Source: an uncultured Clostridia bacterium (lineage in GTDB: Bacteria; Bacillota; Clostridia; Oscillospirales; Acutalibacteraceae). Taken from it: DNA of 37,236 nt. The notes under the pieces were generated by a model, which was given only the letters and a program-made list of their open reading frames with translations, ran no database searches and was not told where the DNA came from. The stretch spans positions 1-37,236 of the forward strand of contig CANPXK010000018.1 of NCBI GenBank assembly GCA_947585965.1. The letters are read 5' to 3'. The position numbers and the translations under genes are program-made. The number at the start of each line of letters is the position of its first letter. Position 1 is the stretch's first letter. Of this stretch, positions 1 through 9,372 are shown piece by piece.

Positions 1-3000
1 AGAGCAGGTAAGGATGCCGAGGGAAAAACCGGTGACGGTGTCGGTATTCTTCTCCAGATTTCGCATAAATTTTTCAAAAAGGCAGCAAAGAGAGATCTTG
101 GCATTACGCTCAATTCCGAAAGAGATTATGCGGTAGGTATGTTCTTCTTTCCGCAAAAGGAGCTTGAAAGAAATCAGGCAAAGAAGATGTTTGAAATAAT
201 TGCCGCTAAAGAGGGACTTGAGGTTCTCGGCTGGAGAAATGTTCCCTCAAGACCCGAGGTTCTCGGACAGAGGGCGGTTGAATGTATGCCTGCGATAATA
301 CAGTGTTTTATCAAGCGTCCGGCAGACGTCAAAAAAGGCATTGACTTTGACAGACGTCTTTATGTTGCAAGACGTGTATTTGAGCAGTCCAATGAGGATA
401 CCTATGTTGTTTCTCTTTCAAGCAGAACTATTGTTTATAAAGGTATGTTTCTTGTAGGCGATCTGAGGAATTTCTTCCTTGATTTGCAGGATCCCGATTA
501 TGAATCGGCTATTGCCATGGTTCATTCGAGATTTTCCACGAATACAAATCCGAGTTGGCAAAGGGCTCATCCTAACCGTATGATGGTTCATAACGGCGAG
601 ATAAATACAATAAGGGGAAATGCCGATAAGATGCTTGCAAGGGAAGAAAACATGAAATCCGAGCATCTTAAGGGTAATCTTGACAAGGTAATACCCGTTG
701 TTAATACCGAAGGATCAGACTCGGCAATGCTGGACAATACGCTCGAATTTCTTGTCATGAGCGGTATGGATCTGCCGCTTGCCGTAATGATAACAATTCC
801 CGAGCCTTGGGATAACAACAAGGCCATGAGTCAGAAGAAAAGGGACTTCTATCAGTATTATGCAACGATGATGGAACCGTGGGACGGTCCCGCCTCGATT
901 CTTTTCTCTGACGGTGATATAATGGGTGCCGTGCTTGACAGAAACGGACTCAGACCTTCAAGATATTATATAACCGATGACGGCAATCTTATACTTTCCT
1001 CAGAGGTAGGAGCTTTGCCCGTTGATCCTGCAAAAATCGTTACGAAGGAAAGACTTCGCCCCGGTAAAATGCTTCTTGTTGATACTGTTGGGGGCAGACT
1101 TATTGATGACGAAGAGATAAAGGAGCATTATGCGGGCAGACAGCCTTACGGTGAATGGCTTGACAGTAACCTTGTGCGTCTTAAGGATCTGAAGATACCT
1201 AATATAAAGGTCGAGGAGCATAACAGTGAGGACAGAAAACGTCTGCAAAAGGCATTCGGATATACCTATGAGGAGGTTATGACAACTATTCTCCCCATGG
1301 CGAGAAATGCATCCGAGGCAATATGTGCGATGGGTGCGGACAGTCCGCTTGCGGTTCTTTCGGGTCAGCCGCAGCCGCTTTTCAATTACTTCAAGCAGCT
1401 TTTTGCACAGGTTACAAACCCTCCGATTGACGCTATACGTGAGGAAGTAGTCACAGCAAGTAATGTATTCATAGGCAGATCAGGAGATATACTTGAGGAA
1501 AAGCCCGATAACTGCCGTGTTATGAAAATTCAGAATCCTATTCTGACATCTACAGATATACTTAAAATAAAAAGTCTGCAAAAACCGGGATTCAAATCGG
1601 CTGTAATTCCGATTCTCTATTATAAGAATACAAGACTTTCAAAGGCAATCAACAGATTGTTTATTGAAGCGGATAAGGCTTATAATGAGGGGGCAAATAT
1701 ACTTATACTTTCGGATAAGGGTGTGGACGAAAACCACCTCGCTATCCCCTCTTTGCTTGCGGTATCGGCTTTGCATCAGCACCTTGTTGTCACAAAGAGA
1801 AGAACATCTCTTGCTATTGTGCTTGAAAGCGGTGAGCCGAGAGAGGTGCATCATTTTGCAACACTCCTCGGTTACGGTGCATCGGCAATTAATCCTTACC
1901 TTGCACAGGAAACCATACATGAACTCATAAATGATGACCTTCTTGATAAAGACTATTATGCTGCTGTCAATGATTATAACAATGCTATTCTTCACGGTAT
2001 TATAAAAATTGCTTCAAAAATGGGAATATCCACCATAAGGTCGTATCAGGGTTCACAGATATTTGAAGCTATTGGTCTTGGTGCGGATGTTATTGATAAA
2101 TACTTTACCGGAACGGTAAGCAGAATAGGCGGTATCAGCATAAAGGATATAGAAAACTATGTTGACAAGCTTCATACAGCGGCTTTTGATCCCCTCGGGC
2201 TCGGGACGGATAATCAGCTTGAAGCAAGAGGAAGTCATAAGTTCAGAAGCGGTAAGGAAGAACATCTGTATAATCCCATGTCAATATATCTCCTACAGAA
2301 GGCTACACGCACGGGAGATTATAAAACATTCAAGGAATATACAAAACTTATTTCCGAACAGCTTGATCCGGCTAATATAAGAGGTCTTATGGATTTCAAT
2401 TATGCCGAAAAGCCTGTACCGATTGATGAGGTTGAAAGTGCCGAAAGCATAGTAAAGCGTTTTAAGACAGGCGCCATGTCCTACGGATCAATTTCTCAGG
2501 AGGCACATGAGGCTCTTGCAATAGCAATGAACAGACTGCACGGAAAGTCAAACTCCGGTGAGGGCGGCGAAAGTCCGGAAAGAATCGCTACAAAGGGAAC
2601 AAATGAGGATCGTTGCTCGGCAATTAAGCAGGTTGCTTCGGGACGTTTTGGCGTAACCTCAGCATACCTTAATTCGGCAAGAGAAATCCAGATAAAAATG
2701 GCTCAGGGTGCAAAGCCCGGTGAGGGCGGACATCTCCCGGGAGCAAAGGTATATCCTTGGATTGCAAAAACAAGACATTCGACCCCCGGTGTATCACTTA
2801 TTTCTCCCCCGCCGCACCATGATATTTATTCGATAGAGGATCTTGCACAGCTTATCTATGACCTTAAGAATGCAAACAAGGATGCAAGAATATCTGTTAA
2901 GCTTGTTTCGGAATGTGGTGTAGGTACGGTTGCGGCAGGTGTTGCAAAGGCAGGAGCTGAATGTATCCTTATTTCGGGTGCAGACGGCGGTACAGGTGCG

Positions 3001-4392
3001 GCTCCGAGAAATTCAATATATAATGCGGGACTTCCGTGGGAGCTTGGTGTTGCGGAGGCACATCAGACACTTATTCAGAACGGTCTCAGGAACAAGGTCG
3101 TAATAGAAACAGACGGCAAGCTTATGACAGGTCGTGATGTTGCTGTTGCCGCAATGCTCGGTGCAGAGGAATTCGGCTTTGCTACCGCTCCGCTTATCTC
3201 TCTCGGTTGTGCAATGATGAGAGTATGTAACCTTGATACCTGTCCTTTCGGAGTTGCTACGCAAAATCCCGAACTTAGAGCAAAATTCCCCGGCAAGCCC
3301 GAATATGTAATAAACTTTATGATGTTCATTGCTCAGGAACTGAGGGAATATATGTCAAAACTCGGCGTAAGAACACTTGATGAACTTGTCGGCAGAGTTG
3401 ACCTGCTTAAAAGAAAGGACAATATAAAAGGCCGTGCCGCATATGTGACTCTGGATAATATACTTAATTCCGATTTTGCGGAGGAAAAGATTGATTATAA
3501 TAATAAGAAGCCTTTCAATTTTGAACTTCAGAAAACTCTTGATGAAAAGGTTCTTATAAAACAGCTTCTTCCGGCTCTCAAGAAAAAGCAAAAGAAAACA
3601 ATTACAGTCGATGTAAAAAATACAGATCGTTCCTTTGGTACGATTTTCGGCTCCGAGATAACGAAGCTTTACGGCACAGACCTTGACGAGGACACATATA
3701 CGGTCGTATGCAGCGGATCGGGCGGTCAGAGCTTCGGTGCATTCATACCGAAGGGATTAAGACTTGAGCTTGTAGGTGATTCAAACGACTATTTCGGCAA
3801 GGGACTTTCGGGCGGAAAGCTTATCGTATATCCGCCAAAGGAGAGTAAGTTTGATGCAAGTGAAAATATAATTATCGGTAATGTTGCACTTTATGGAGCA
3901 ACAAGCGGTAAGGCATTTATAAACGGTGTTGCAGGCGAGCGTTTCTGTGTAAGAAATTCGGGCGCACTTGCTGTTGTTGAGGGTGTCGGTGATCACGGCT
4001 GCGAATATATGACAGGAGGTAAGGTTGTTGTACTCGGCAAGACAGGCAAAAACTTTGCGGCAGGTATGTCGGGAGGCGTTGCATTTGTTCTTGATGAGGA
4101 CAGGGATCTTTATACAAGGCTGAATAAGGAAATGGTTGAATTTACCGAGCTTAGCGAAAAGTACGATATAATTGAGCTTAAGGCGGCAATTGAGGAACAC
4201 GTTGCGGCGACAGGCTCAAAAAAGGGTAAGCAGGTTCTTGATAATTTTGAGGATTATATTCCGAAATTCAAGAAAATTATTCCGCACGACTATAAGAAGA
4301 TGATGTCTGCTATCGCTTCATTCGAGGAAAAGGGACTTTCTCCCGAGCAGGCACAGATTGAAGCTTTCTATGAAATTGTAAAGCATAAATAA
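1..4392 (+). CDS. gltB: Glutamate synthase large (alpha) subunit, 5' end outside window
   Basis: The frame is open from base 1, so the gene begins before the window. About 50 N-terminal residues, including the catalytic Cys of the class II glutamine amidotransferase domain, are not visible; 1463 residues are. The enzyme moves the amide nitrogen of glutamine onto 2-oxoglutarate to make glutamate. The order seen is amidotransferase domain, central domain, FMN-binding synthase domain and C-terminal GXGXG beta-helix. The Cys codons at 3208, 3226 and 3241 have the C-x5-C-x4-C spacing of the 3Fe-4S cluster. The FMN/2-oxoglutarate region (GEGGESPERI, GAKPGEGGHLPG) is intact. The ATG at 139 is internal: the upstream residues (GKTGDGVGILLQI) are conserved family sequence. 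The stop codon overlaps the gltD ribosome binding site, so the two genes are co-transcribed and probably translationally coupled. Confidence 0.97.
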   Translation, partial: RAGKDAEGKTGDGVGILLQISHKFFKKAAKRDLGITLNSERDYAVGMFFFPQKELERNQAKKMFEIIAAKEGLEVLGWRNVPSRPEVLGQRAVECMPAIIQCFIKRPADVKKGIDFDRRLYVARRVFEQSNEDTYVVSLSSRTIVYKGMFLVGDLRNFFLDLQDPDYESAIAMVHSRFSTNTNPSWQRAHPNRMMVHNGEINTIRGNADKMLAREENMKSEHLKGNLDKVIPVVNTEGSDSAMLDNTLEFLVMSGMDLPLAVMITIPEPWDNNKAMSQKKRDFYQYYATMMEPWDGPASILFSDGDIMGAVLDRNGLRPSRYYITDDGNLILSSEVGALPVDPAKIVTKERLRPGKMLLVDTVGGRLIDDEEIKEHYAGRQPYGEWLDSNLVRLKDLKIPNIKVEEHNSEDRKRLQKAFGYTYEEVMTTILPMARNASEAICAMGADSPLAVLSGQPQPLFNYFKQLFAQVTNPPIDAIREEVVTASNVFIGRSGDILEEKPDNCRVMKIQNPILTSTDILKIKSLQKPGFKSAVIPILYYKNTRLSKAINRLFIEADKAYNEGANILILSDKGVDENHLAIPSLLAVSALHQHLVVTKRRTSLAIVLESGEPREVHHFATLLGYGASAINPYLAQETIHELINDDLLDKDYYAAVNDYNNAILHGIIKIASKMGISTIRSYQGSQIFEAIGLGADVIDKYFTGTVSRIGGISIKDIENYVDKLHTAAFDPLGLGTDNQLEARGSHKFRSGKEEHLYNPMSIYLLQKATRTGDYKTFKEYTKLISEQLDPANIRGLMDFNYAEKPVPIDEVESAESIVKRFKTGAMSYGSISQEAHEALAIAMNRLHGKSNSGEGGESPERIATKGTNEDRCSAIKQVASGRFGVTSAYLNSAREIQIKMAQGAKPGEGGHLPGAKVYPWIAKTRHSTPGVSLISPPPHHDIYSIEDLAQLIYDLKNANKDARISVKLVSECGVGTVAAGVAKAGAECILISGADGGTGAAPRNSIYNAGLPWELGVAEAHQTLIQNGLRNKVVIETDGKLMTGRDVAVAAMLGAEEFGFATAPLISLGCAMMRVCNLDTCPFGVATQNPELRAKFPGKPEYVINFMMFIAQELREYMSKLGVRTLDELVGRVDLLKRKDNIKGRAAYVTLDNILNSDFAEEKIDYNNKKPFNFELQKTLDEKVLIKQLLPALKKKQKKTITVDVKNTDRSFGTIFGSEITKLYGTDLDEDTYTVVCSGSGGQSFGAFIPKGLRLELVGDSNDYFGKGLSGGKLIVYPPKESKFDASENIIIGNVALYGATSGKAFINGVAGERFCVRNSGALAVVEGVGDHGCEYMTGGKVVVLGKTGKNFAAGMSGGVAFVLDEDRDLYTRLNKEMVEFTELSEKYDIIELKAAIEEHVAATGSKKGKQVLDNFEDYIPKFKKIIPHDYKKMMSAIASFEEKGLSPEQAQIEAFYEIVKHK

Positions 4393-4405
4393 GGAGGGGA
4401 TCAGA

Positions 4406-5890
4406 ATGGGAAAGCCAACAGGATTTATGGAATATAAAAGAACGGATTTCGAGGCGGATTCCGTAAAGGAACGTATCGGGAATTACAATGAATTTCACAC
4501 TCCCCTCAGTCCCGAACAGCAGCAGAAGCAAGCTGCAAGATGTATGGAGTGCGGTGTGCCTTTCTGTCAGTCGGGTATGATGCTTTGCGGAATGATGACG
4601 GGCTGTCCGCTTAATAATCTTATACCGGAATGGAACGACCTTGTATATAAGGGATGTTGGGAACAGGCTTATCAGAGGCTCAGAAAAACCAATAATTTTC
4701 CCGAGTTTACTTCAAGGGTTTGTCCTGCACTTTGCGAGAAGGCTTGTACCTGCGGCGCAAACGGAGATGCGGTTACCGTAAGGTCAAACGAATACAGTAT
4801 ATCGGAAAGAGCCTATGCCGAGGGCTATGCGGCCCCGAATCCGCCTAAGGTAAGAACAGGCAAAAAAATTGCTGTTATCGGCTCCGGACCGTCAGGTCTT
4901 GCGGCTGCCGACCAGCTTAATAAAAGAGGTCACAGCGTAACGGTATTTGAACGTTCGGACAGAGTAGGCGGTCTTTTGATGTACGGTATTCCGAATATGA
5001 AGCTTGAAAAGCATATCATAGACAGACGTATTGATATTATGAAAGCTGAGGGAATCATATTCAAAACAGATTCCGATATCGGAAAAAATGTCAAGGCAAA
5101 GGATTTGCTTGAGGAATTTGACAGAGTGATTCTTGCCTGCGGTGCATCTGAGCCAAGGGATATAAAGGCTAAGGGTCGTGAAGCAAAGGGAATATATTTT
5201 GCAGTTGATTTCCTTACTTCAACAACAAAGTCACTTCTTGACAGCGACCTTGCGGAAGGAACCTACATTTCCGCAAAGGGAAAAAATGTTATTGTCATAG
5301 GCGGCGGTGATACCGGTAATGACTGTGTCGGTACTTGTGTACGTCACGGAGCGGCGAGCATACTTCAGCTTGAGATGATGCCGAAGCTGCCTGATGAAAG
5401 GGCTGAGAATAATCCGTGGCCGGAATATCCGAGAGTATGCAAAACAGATTACGGTCAGGAGGAAGCAATCGGTGTATTCGGAAAGGATCCGAGAGTTTAT
5501 CAGACAACCGTTAAAGAGTTTTTATCCGATAAGGACGGAAAGCTTACGGGTGCGGTGCTTGTAAAGCTTAAGCCGGAAAAGGATCCGACAAGCGGAAGAA
5601 CAATGATGAAAGAAATTGAGGGAACTGAATACACGGTTGAAGCTGATCTTGTGCTAATTGCGGCAGGCTTTGTAGGGGCACAGAATTATGTAACGGCGGC
5701 TTTCGGTGTTGATAAAAATGCCCGTGGAAATGTTAACGCACCCGAGGGAAGCCATAAGACCAATGCGGAAAAGGTATTTGTATGCGGTGATATGCACCTC
5801 GGACAATCCCTTGTAGTACGTGCTATAAGAGAAGGCAGAGATGCCGCAAGAGAAGTGGACGAAAGTCTTATGGGATATACTAATCTGTAG
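4406..5890 (+). CDS. gltD: Glutamate synthase small (beta) subunit, NAD(P)H-dependent
   Basis: 494 residues, usual length. It passes electrons from NAD(P)H through FAD and Fe-S clusters to the GltB subunit. N-terminal cysteines (C46, C49, C54 and C106, C110, C114) fit the two 4Fe-4S clusters of this family. The FAD dinucleotide fold is GSGPSG at 159-164, the NAD(P)H fold is GGGDTG at about 299-304, and the C-terminal FAD motif includes CGDMHLGQSLVV. The start is fixed by AAGGAGGGG at 4391-4399, which overlaps the gltB stop; the intergenic gap is 13 bp. A two-way terminator follows at 5969. Confidence 0.97.
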   Translation: MGKPTGFMEYKRTDFEADSVKERIGNYNEFHTPLSPEQQQKQAARCMECGVPFCQSGMMLCGMMTGCPLNNLIPEWNDLVYKGCWEQAYQRLRKTNNFPEFTSRVCPALCEKACTCGANGDAVTVRSNEYSISERAYAEGYAAPNPPKVRTGKKIAVIGSGPSGLAAADQLNKRGHSVTVFERSDRVGGLLMYGIPNMKLEKHIIDRRIDIMKAEGIIFKTDSDIGKNVKAKDLLEEFDRVILACGASEPRDIKAKGREAKGIYFAVDFLTSTTKSLLDSDLAEGTYISAKGKNVIVIGGGDTGNDCVGTCVRHGAASILQLEMMPKLPDERAENNPWPEYPRVCKTDYGQEEAIGVFGKDPRVYQTTVKEFLSDKDGKLTGAVLVKLKPEKDPTSGRTMMKEIEGTEYTVEADLVLIAAGFVGAQNYVTAAFGVDKNARGNVNAPEGSHKTNAEKVFVCGDMHLGQSLVVRAIREGRDAAREVDESLMGYTNL

Positions 5891-5968
5891 AACACACCGC
5901 CGTTTATCGGCAGCAGCGCATTTGAGTGAATATGCCCGGCGTGAGGCAAAATTAAAAAAATAGAAAGC

Positions 5969-6011
5969 AAAACAGGTCACCCTGAGGATGGGGCGGCCTG
6001 TTTGTTTTTTG
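5969..6011. terminator. Bidirectional intrinsic terminator between gltD and asnB
   Basis: A stem of AAACAGGTC with GGCCTGTTT (one G-T wobble) encloses an 18-nt loop. It is followed by GTTTTTTG on the + strand. On the - strand the other flank reads out as a T-rich stretch (5949-5968), so it can stop both convergent transcripts. Confidence 0.8.
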
Positions 6012-6018
6012 ATAATAT

Positions 6019-7857
6019 CTAATCTACTATTGAAACAGTGTTTTTTCTGAACCAATAATCAAGCTGGATTATATATGCAAGTATCTGCGGTGCTCTCATG
6101 AGCTGTCCGTACCACGGGGATGATATCTGTTCGGGATTTTGAATTATACTCTCTACTCCCTCAGGGTCAAGTATATCCCTTATCGGAGATGTACTGTCGG
6201 AGAGGATTTCCCGCACCTTGTTTGCACATAACTCAAAATACAGCGGGTTATGTGTTTTCGGGTACGGGCTTTTCTTTCTGTCAATAATACTGTCCGGAAG
6301 AAGACCCCTGAATGCCGCACGCACTATCCCCTTTTCCCTGCCGTTAAGAGCTTTCATGCTCCACGGAAGATTGAATGCATAATCAACAATTCTATAATCA
6401 CAGAACGGTACTCTTACCTCAAAGCCGTTGTACATAGAAGTACGATCTTTTCTGTCCAAAAGGGTCTGCATAAACCAATGGAAATTCAGAGAAAACATTT
6501 CCCTCATTCTTGCTTCAAGCCTGTTGTCGCTTTTTAACTTTTCCGTACTGTTGCACGTATCAAGATAACGCTGACGAACGTACTCGTCACCTCTCGGAAG
6601 AAAATCCTTTCTCAAAATACTTCTTCTTATATCGAGTGAGCGTGACCACGGAAAGTTATCATCAAAGAGAATTTCCTTATTGTGATACCACGGATATCCT
6701 CCAAAAAGCTCATCGGCACATTCTCCCGAAAGACCGACCGTAAAATTCTCCTTCATTTTTCCGCAGAATAAAAGGAGTGAGGAATCAACATCTACCATAC
6801 CCGGGAAATCTCTTGCATCCACCGCATCGGTAAGTGCCTTGAAAAGATCATAGTTATTTATCGTAACACTGTGATGGTCCGAACCTATATAGTCTACCAT
6901 TGTTCCGATAAATTCACTGTCAGGTGTCGGCTGGAAAAGACTTTTGCGGAAATATTTATCATTATCCGTATAGTCTACCGAATAGGTATCAATAGGTTTA
7001 AGACCGTTTCTTCTGTTATGCTCCGCGGCAACATAAGAAATTATACTTGAGTCAAGACCTCCCGACAAAAAACAGCAAAGCGGTACATCGGATACAAGCT
7101 GTCTTTCAATCGAGTCGATAAGGAGTTCCCGTACCTCCTTTATACTTGTAAGGGTATCAGACTCATGCTCATGAGCTCTCAGGGTAAAATATCTTTCCCG
7201 AACCATGCTTTTTCCGTCATATACGGCATACTCACCCGGAAGAAGCTCCCCTACCCCTTTATATATCCCCTGACCGAGTGTTCTTCCGGGACCTATAAGA
7301 AATAATTCGCAAAGACCCTGCTCATCAACATGAGGTGAAACAAGGGGATTCTTAAGAAGAGTCTTAACCTCGGAGGCAAATATCAGTCCGGAATTATATT
7401 CATAGAAAAACAGCGGCTTAACTCCGATTCTGTCCCTTGCAAGAAACAACTGACGGTTTTTCCCGTCCCATACCGCAAATGCAAATATTCCGTTTAGTTT
7501 ATATACACAGTCCTTTCCCCAATGAATATAGGAAGTAAGTACCACTTCAGTGTCGCTGTTTGTTTTGAAGCTGTATCCGTTTTGCTTTAATTCCTCTCTC
7601 AACTCCGAGGTATTATATAATTCCCCGTTATAGACTATAGTATAACTGTCCTCACCTGTATTCTTTGTCATGGGCTGCTTTCCGTTTTCAACATCTATAA
7701 CGGCAAGCCGCCTGTGAATTAGCGATATAGAATTTTCTATGAATATACCGCTGTCATCAGGACCTCTCCTTTTCATACTGACAGACATTTCACGGAGAAT
7801 ATCATCAGCCTCTCTCATATTTAAACTTTTATCATACCAACCTGCTATTCCGCACAT
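6019..7857 (-). CDS. asnB: Asparagine synthase, glutamine-hydrolysing
   Basis: 612 residues, normal length. It makes asparagine from aspartate, glutamine and ATP. The start is set at 7857 because the protein must begin MCGIAGW: the Cys after Met is the glutaminase nucleophile. AGGAGG lies just upstream (7864-7869). A longer in-frame ORF to 7944 would add 29 residues in front of that Cys and is rejected. The N-terminal half is the Ntn-hydrolase glutaminase domain (RRLAVID, NGELYN, SDTEV). The C-terminal half is the synthetase domain with the pyrophosphatase P-loop FLSGGLDSS. It starts 29 bp after the ylbJ stop on the same strand, so co-transcription is possible although the functions are unrelated. 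Confidence 0.96.
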   Translation of the reverse strand: MCGIAGWYDKSLNMREADDILREMSVSMKRRGPDDSGIFIENSISLIHRRLAVIDVENGKQPMTKNTGEDSYTIVYNGELYNTSELREELKQNGYSFKTNSDTEVVLTSYIHWGKDCVYKLNGIFAFAVWDGKNRQLFLARDRIGVKPLFFYEYNSGLIFASEVKTLLKNPLVSPHVDEQGLCELFLIGPGRTLGQGIYKGVGELLPGEYAVYDGKSMVRERYFTLRAHEHESDTLTSIKEVRELLIDSIERQLVSDVPLCCFLSGGLDSSIISYVAAEHNRRNGLKPIDTYSVDYTDNDKYFRKSLFQPTPDSEFIGTMVDYIGSDHHSVTINNYDLFKALTDAVDARDFPGMVDVDSSLLLFCGKMKENFTVGLSGECADELFGGYPWYHNKEILFDDNFPWSRSLDIRRSILRKDFLPRGDEYVRQRYLDTCNSTEKLKSDNRLEARMREMFSLNFHWFMQTLLDRKDRTSMYNGFEVRVPFCDYRIVDYAFNLPWSMKALNGREKGIVRAAFRGLLPDSIIDRKKSPYPKTHNPLYFELCANKVREILSDSTSPIRDILDPEGVESIIQNPEQISSPWYGQLMRAPQILAYIIQLDYWFRKNTVSIVD

Positions 7858-7886
7858 AAAATTCCTCCTATCACTGCTTGACAAAT

Positions 7887-9017
7887 TCAGAAAAATCTGC
7901 GGGTCAATTCCTTTTTTCGCAGACTTAAAAGAAAAACAGCACACATTACTATCAGTGCGGCACTTCCTATAAGGGTTGTCGCCGATGTTTCTGCTTCAGC
8001 ACCGCCAAAAACCGAAAAAACTTCAGTTGTCGGGGAATAAAGCTTAAATACCGCATAAGCTGCCAATGTTGAAATTACCGCATTTATCAGCCTGAATAAT
8101 ATATATATTCCCCTTTTTATCGGAACATCACGCAATATACCGAAAATCTGCATATGAACGCATATACCGCCAAAACCTGTTGCCAATGAAAAATACCATA
8201 CGGGCAATGACAGATTTCTTATTTCATTACACGCCATTGTCACCTCGGATATTATCGGTATTATTATTTCCGATTGACTTGTCTGCATACCCGCAGCACA
8301 AAAAAGAGATGTAAGCAAATCCGCCGCTCCCGATTTACTGTAAACATTAAGCAAAAGAGAAAAAATTACTACAAGAGCAGTCATTGACATAATAGATTCA
8401 GCACCGTCAGATGAGGCTTCCAATATTGCTGTTACAGATGATGATTTTATTTTAACGGTATTTTCATCGGTATTTTTAATGCCGGAATTTTTATTTTTTA
8501 TACGGCTGTACATTCCGGTACATATGCCGATAATAATGCATGAAAAAATCTGCGTAATATATAATATTATTCCGGCTTCAATATTGTGAAGCATCACAGT
8601 TCCTATAGCCGTTATAAGAAAGGCAGGACCCGAACATACACAAAACAGCATCATTCTTTGTGCCTGCTCAGGAGTTATCTTTTTATCCCTATACAGAAGC
8701 TGTACGCATTTTGCACCCACGGGAAATCCTCCTATAAGACTCAATATTATCGCGGAAGAGCATACCGGGGGAAGATTGAATAATATCTTTGTAACGGGAG
8801 CTAATATTTTTCCGATATATTTATCCGCACCCGAACGCATTATAAAAGACGAAAGTACCATATACGGAAATAACGACGGTATAAGTATGCGGCAGGTGTT
8901 TTCAAGTCCTTTTAAAACACCCTCAATGCAATAGGACGGAAAAATTAAAAGTATAGATATAAAACAAAATGAAAGAAAGAAAGGTACGGTTTTTTTTATT
9001 TTTGCATATCCTAACAT
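7887..9017 (-). CDS. ylbJ: YlbJ-type sporulation integral membrane protein
   Basis: 376 residues with about eight hydrophobic segments and the family region SLIGGFPVGAKCVQ, plus a later FCVCSGPAFLI stretch. This matches the YlbJ family (nucleoside-recognition/Gate domain membrane proteins). In Bacillus subtilis ylbJ is a sigma-E-dependent mother-cell gene needed for normal spore cortex and resistance. The chosen ATG (MLGYAKIKK) has AAGGGTG upstream; the ORF also has an in-frame ATG at 9125, but that would overlap yqfC and lacks a site. The gene is divergent from yqfCD, with only 83 bp between the starts. A weak sigma-E-like pair (AAATATA, 13 nt, CATATATA) lies at 9033-9060. Confidence 0.85.
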   Translation of the reverse strand: MLGYAKIKKTVPFFLSFCFISILLIFPSYCIEGVLKGLENTCRILIPSLFPYMVLSSFIMRSGADKYIGKILAPVTKILFNLPPVCSSAIILSLIGGFPVGAKCVQLLYRDKKITPEQAQRMMLFCVCSGPAFLITAIGTVMLHNIEAGIILYITQIFSCIIIGICTGMYSRIKNKNSGIKNTDENTVKIKSSSVTAILEASSDGAESIMSMTALVVIFSLLLNVYSKSGAADLLTSLFCAAGMQTSQSEIIIPIISEVTMACNEIRNLSLPVWYFSLATGFGGICVHMQIFGILRDVPIKRGIYILFRLINAVISTLAAYAVFKLYSPTTEVFSVFGGAEAETSATTLIGSAALIVMCAVFLLSLRKKELTRRFF

Positions 9018-9046
9018 ATCATCACCCTTAAATATATATGCCGATG

Positions 9047-9075
9047 TAATTTTTATATTTACTTCCGCATAAAAT
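9047..9075 (+). promoter_or_regulatory. Sigma-E-like promoter for yqfC-yqfD
   Basis: TAATTTT (9047-9053), a 14-nt spacer and CATAAAAT (9068-9075) match 6/7 and 7/8 positions of the B. subtilis sigma-E consensus KMATATT / CATACAHT. The predicted start of transcription, near 9082, leaves the GGGGTG site (9090-9095) and the yqfC ATG in the leader. The B. subtilis homologue yqfD is known to be sigma-E-dependent, which agrees. A weaker opposite-strand match for ylbJ overlaps this one. Confidence 0.5.
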
Positions 9076-9100
9076 TTGAAAGAGTAAACGGGGTGATACA

Positions 9101-9364
9101 ATGAAAAGGCAGCAAAAACGGCCACCTGCTCAGGGTAATATACTTATGGACAAAATTAGTGGCGTATACATGAATATATGCGGCAACAAAGAGGTCATTT
9201 TTGAAGGAAGCCGAGGAATTGTTGAATACAACGAAAATTCAATAAAAATAAATACAGGGAAATATATAGTAGCATTTTCCGGCAGAGGGCTGCATATCAG
9301 GTGTATGAACGAATTCAGTCTTGTAATTGCAGGCTTTATTACATCTATTGAATATATAATGTGA
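9101..9364 (+). CDS. yqfC: Sporulation protein YqfC
   Basis: 87 residues. Small proteins of this family carry the pattern seen here, ending in LHIRCMNEFSLVIAGFITSIEY, and are almost always encoded just before yqfD. Their molecular role is not known; they are sporulation-associated in Firmicutes. The ribosome site GGGGTG is at 9090-9095. The stop at 9362-9364 lies 8 bp before the preferred yqfD start, so the pair is an operon. Confidence 0.88.
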   Translation: MKRQQKRPPAQGNILMDKISGVYMNICGNKEVIFEGSRGIVEYNENSIKINTGKYIVAFSGRGLHIRCMNEFSLVIAGFITSIEYIM

Positions 9365-9372
9365 GGGGCACA

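Noticed and set aside
7858..7944. N-terminal extension of asnB
   Set aside because: The catalytic Cys must follow the initiator Met; AGGAGG sits directly before the internal ATG.
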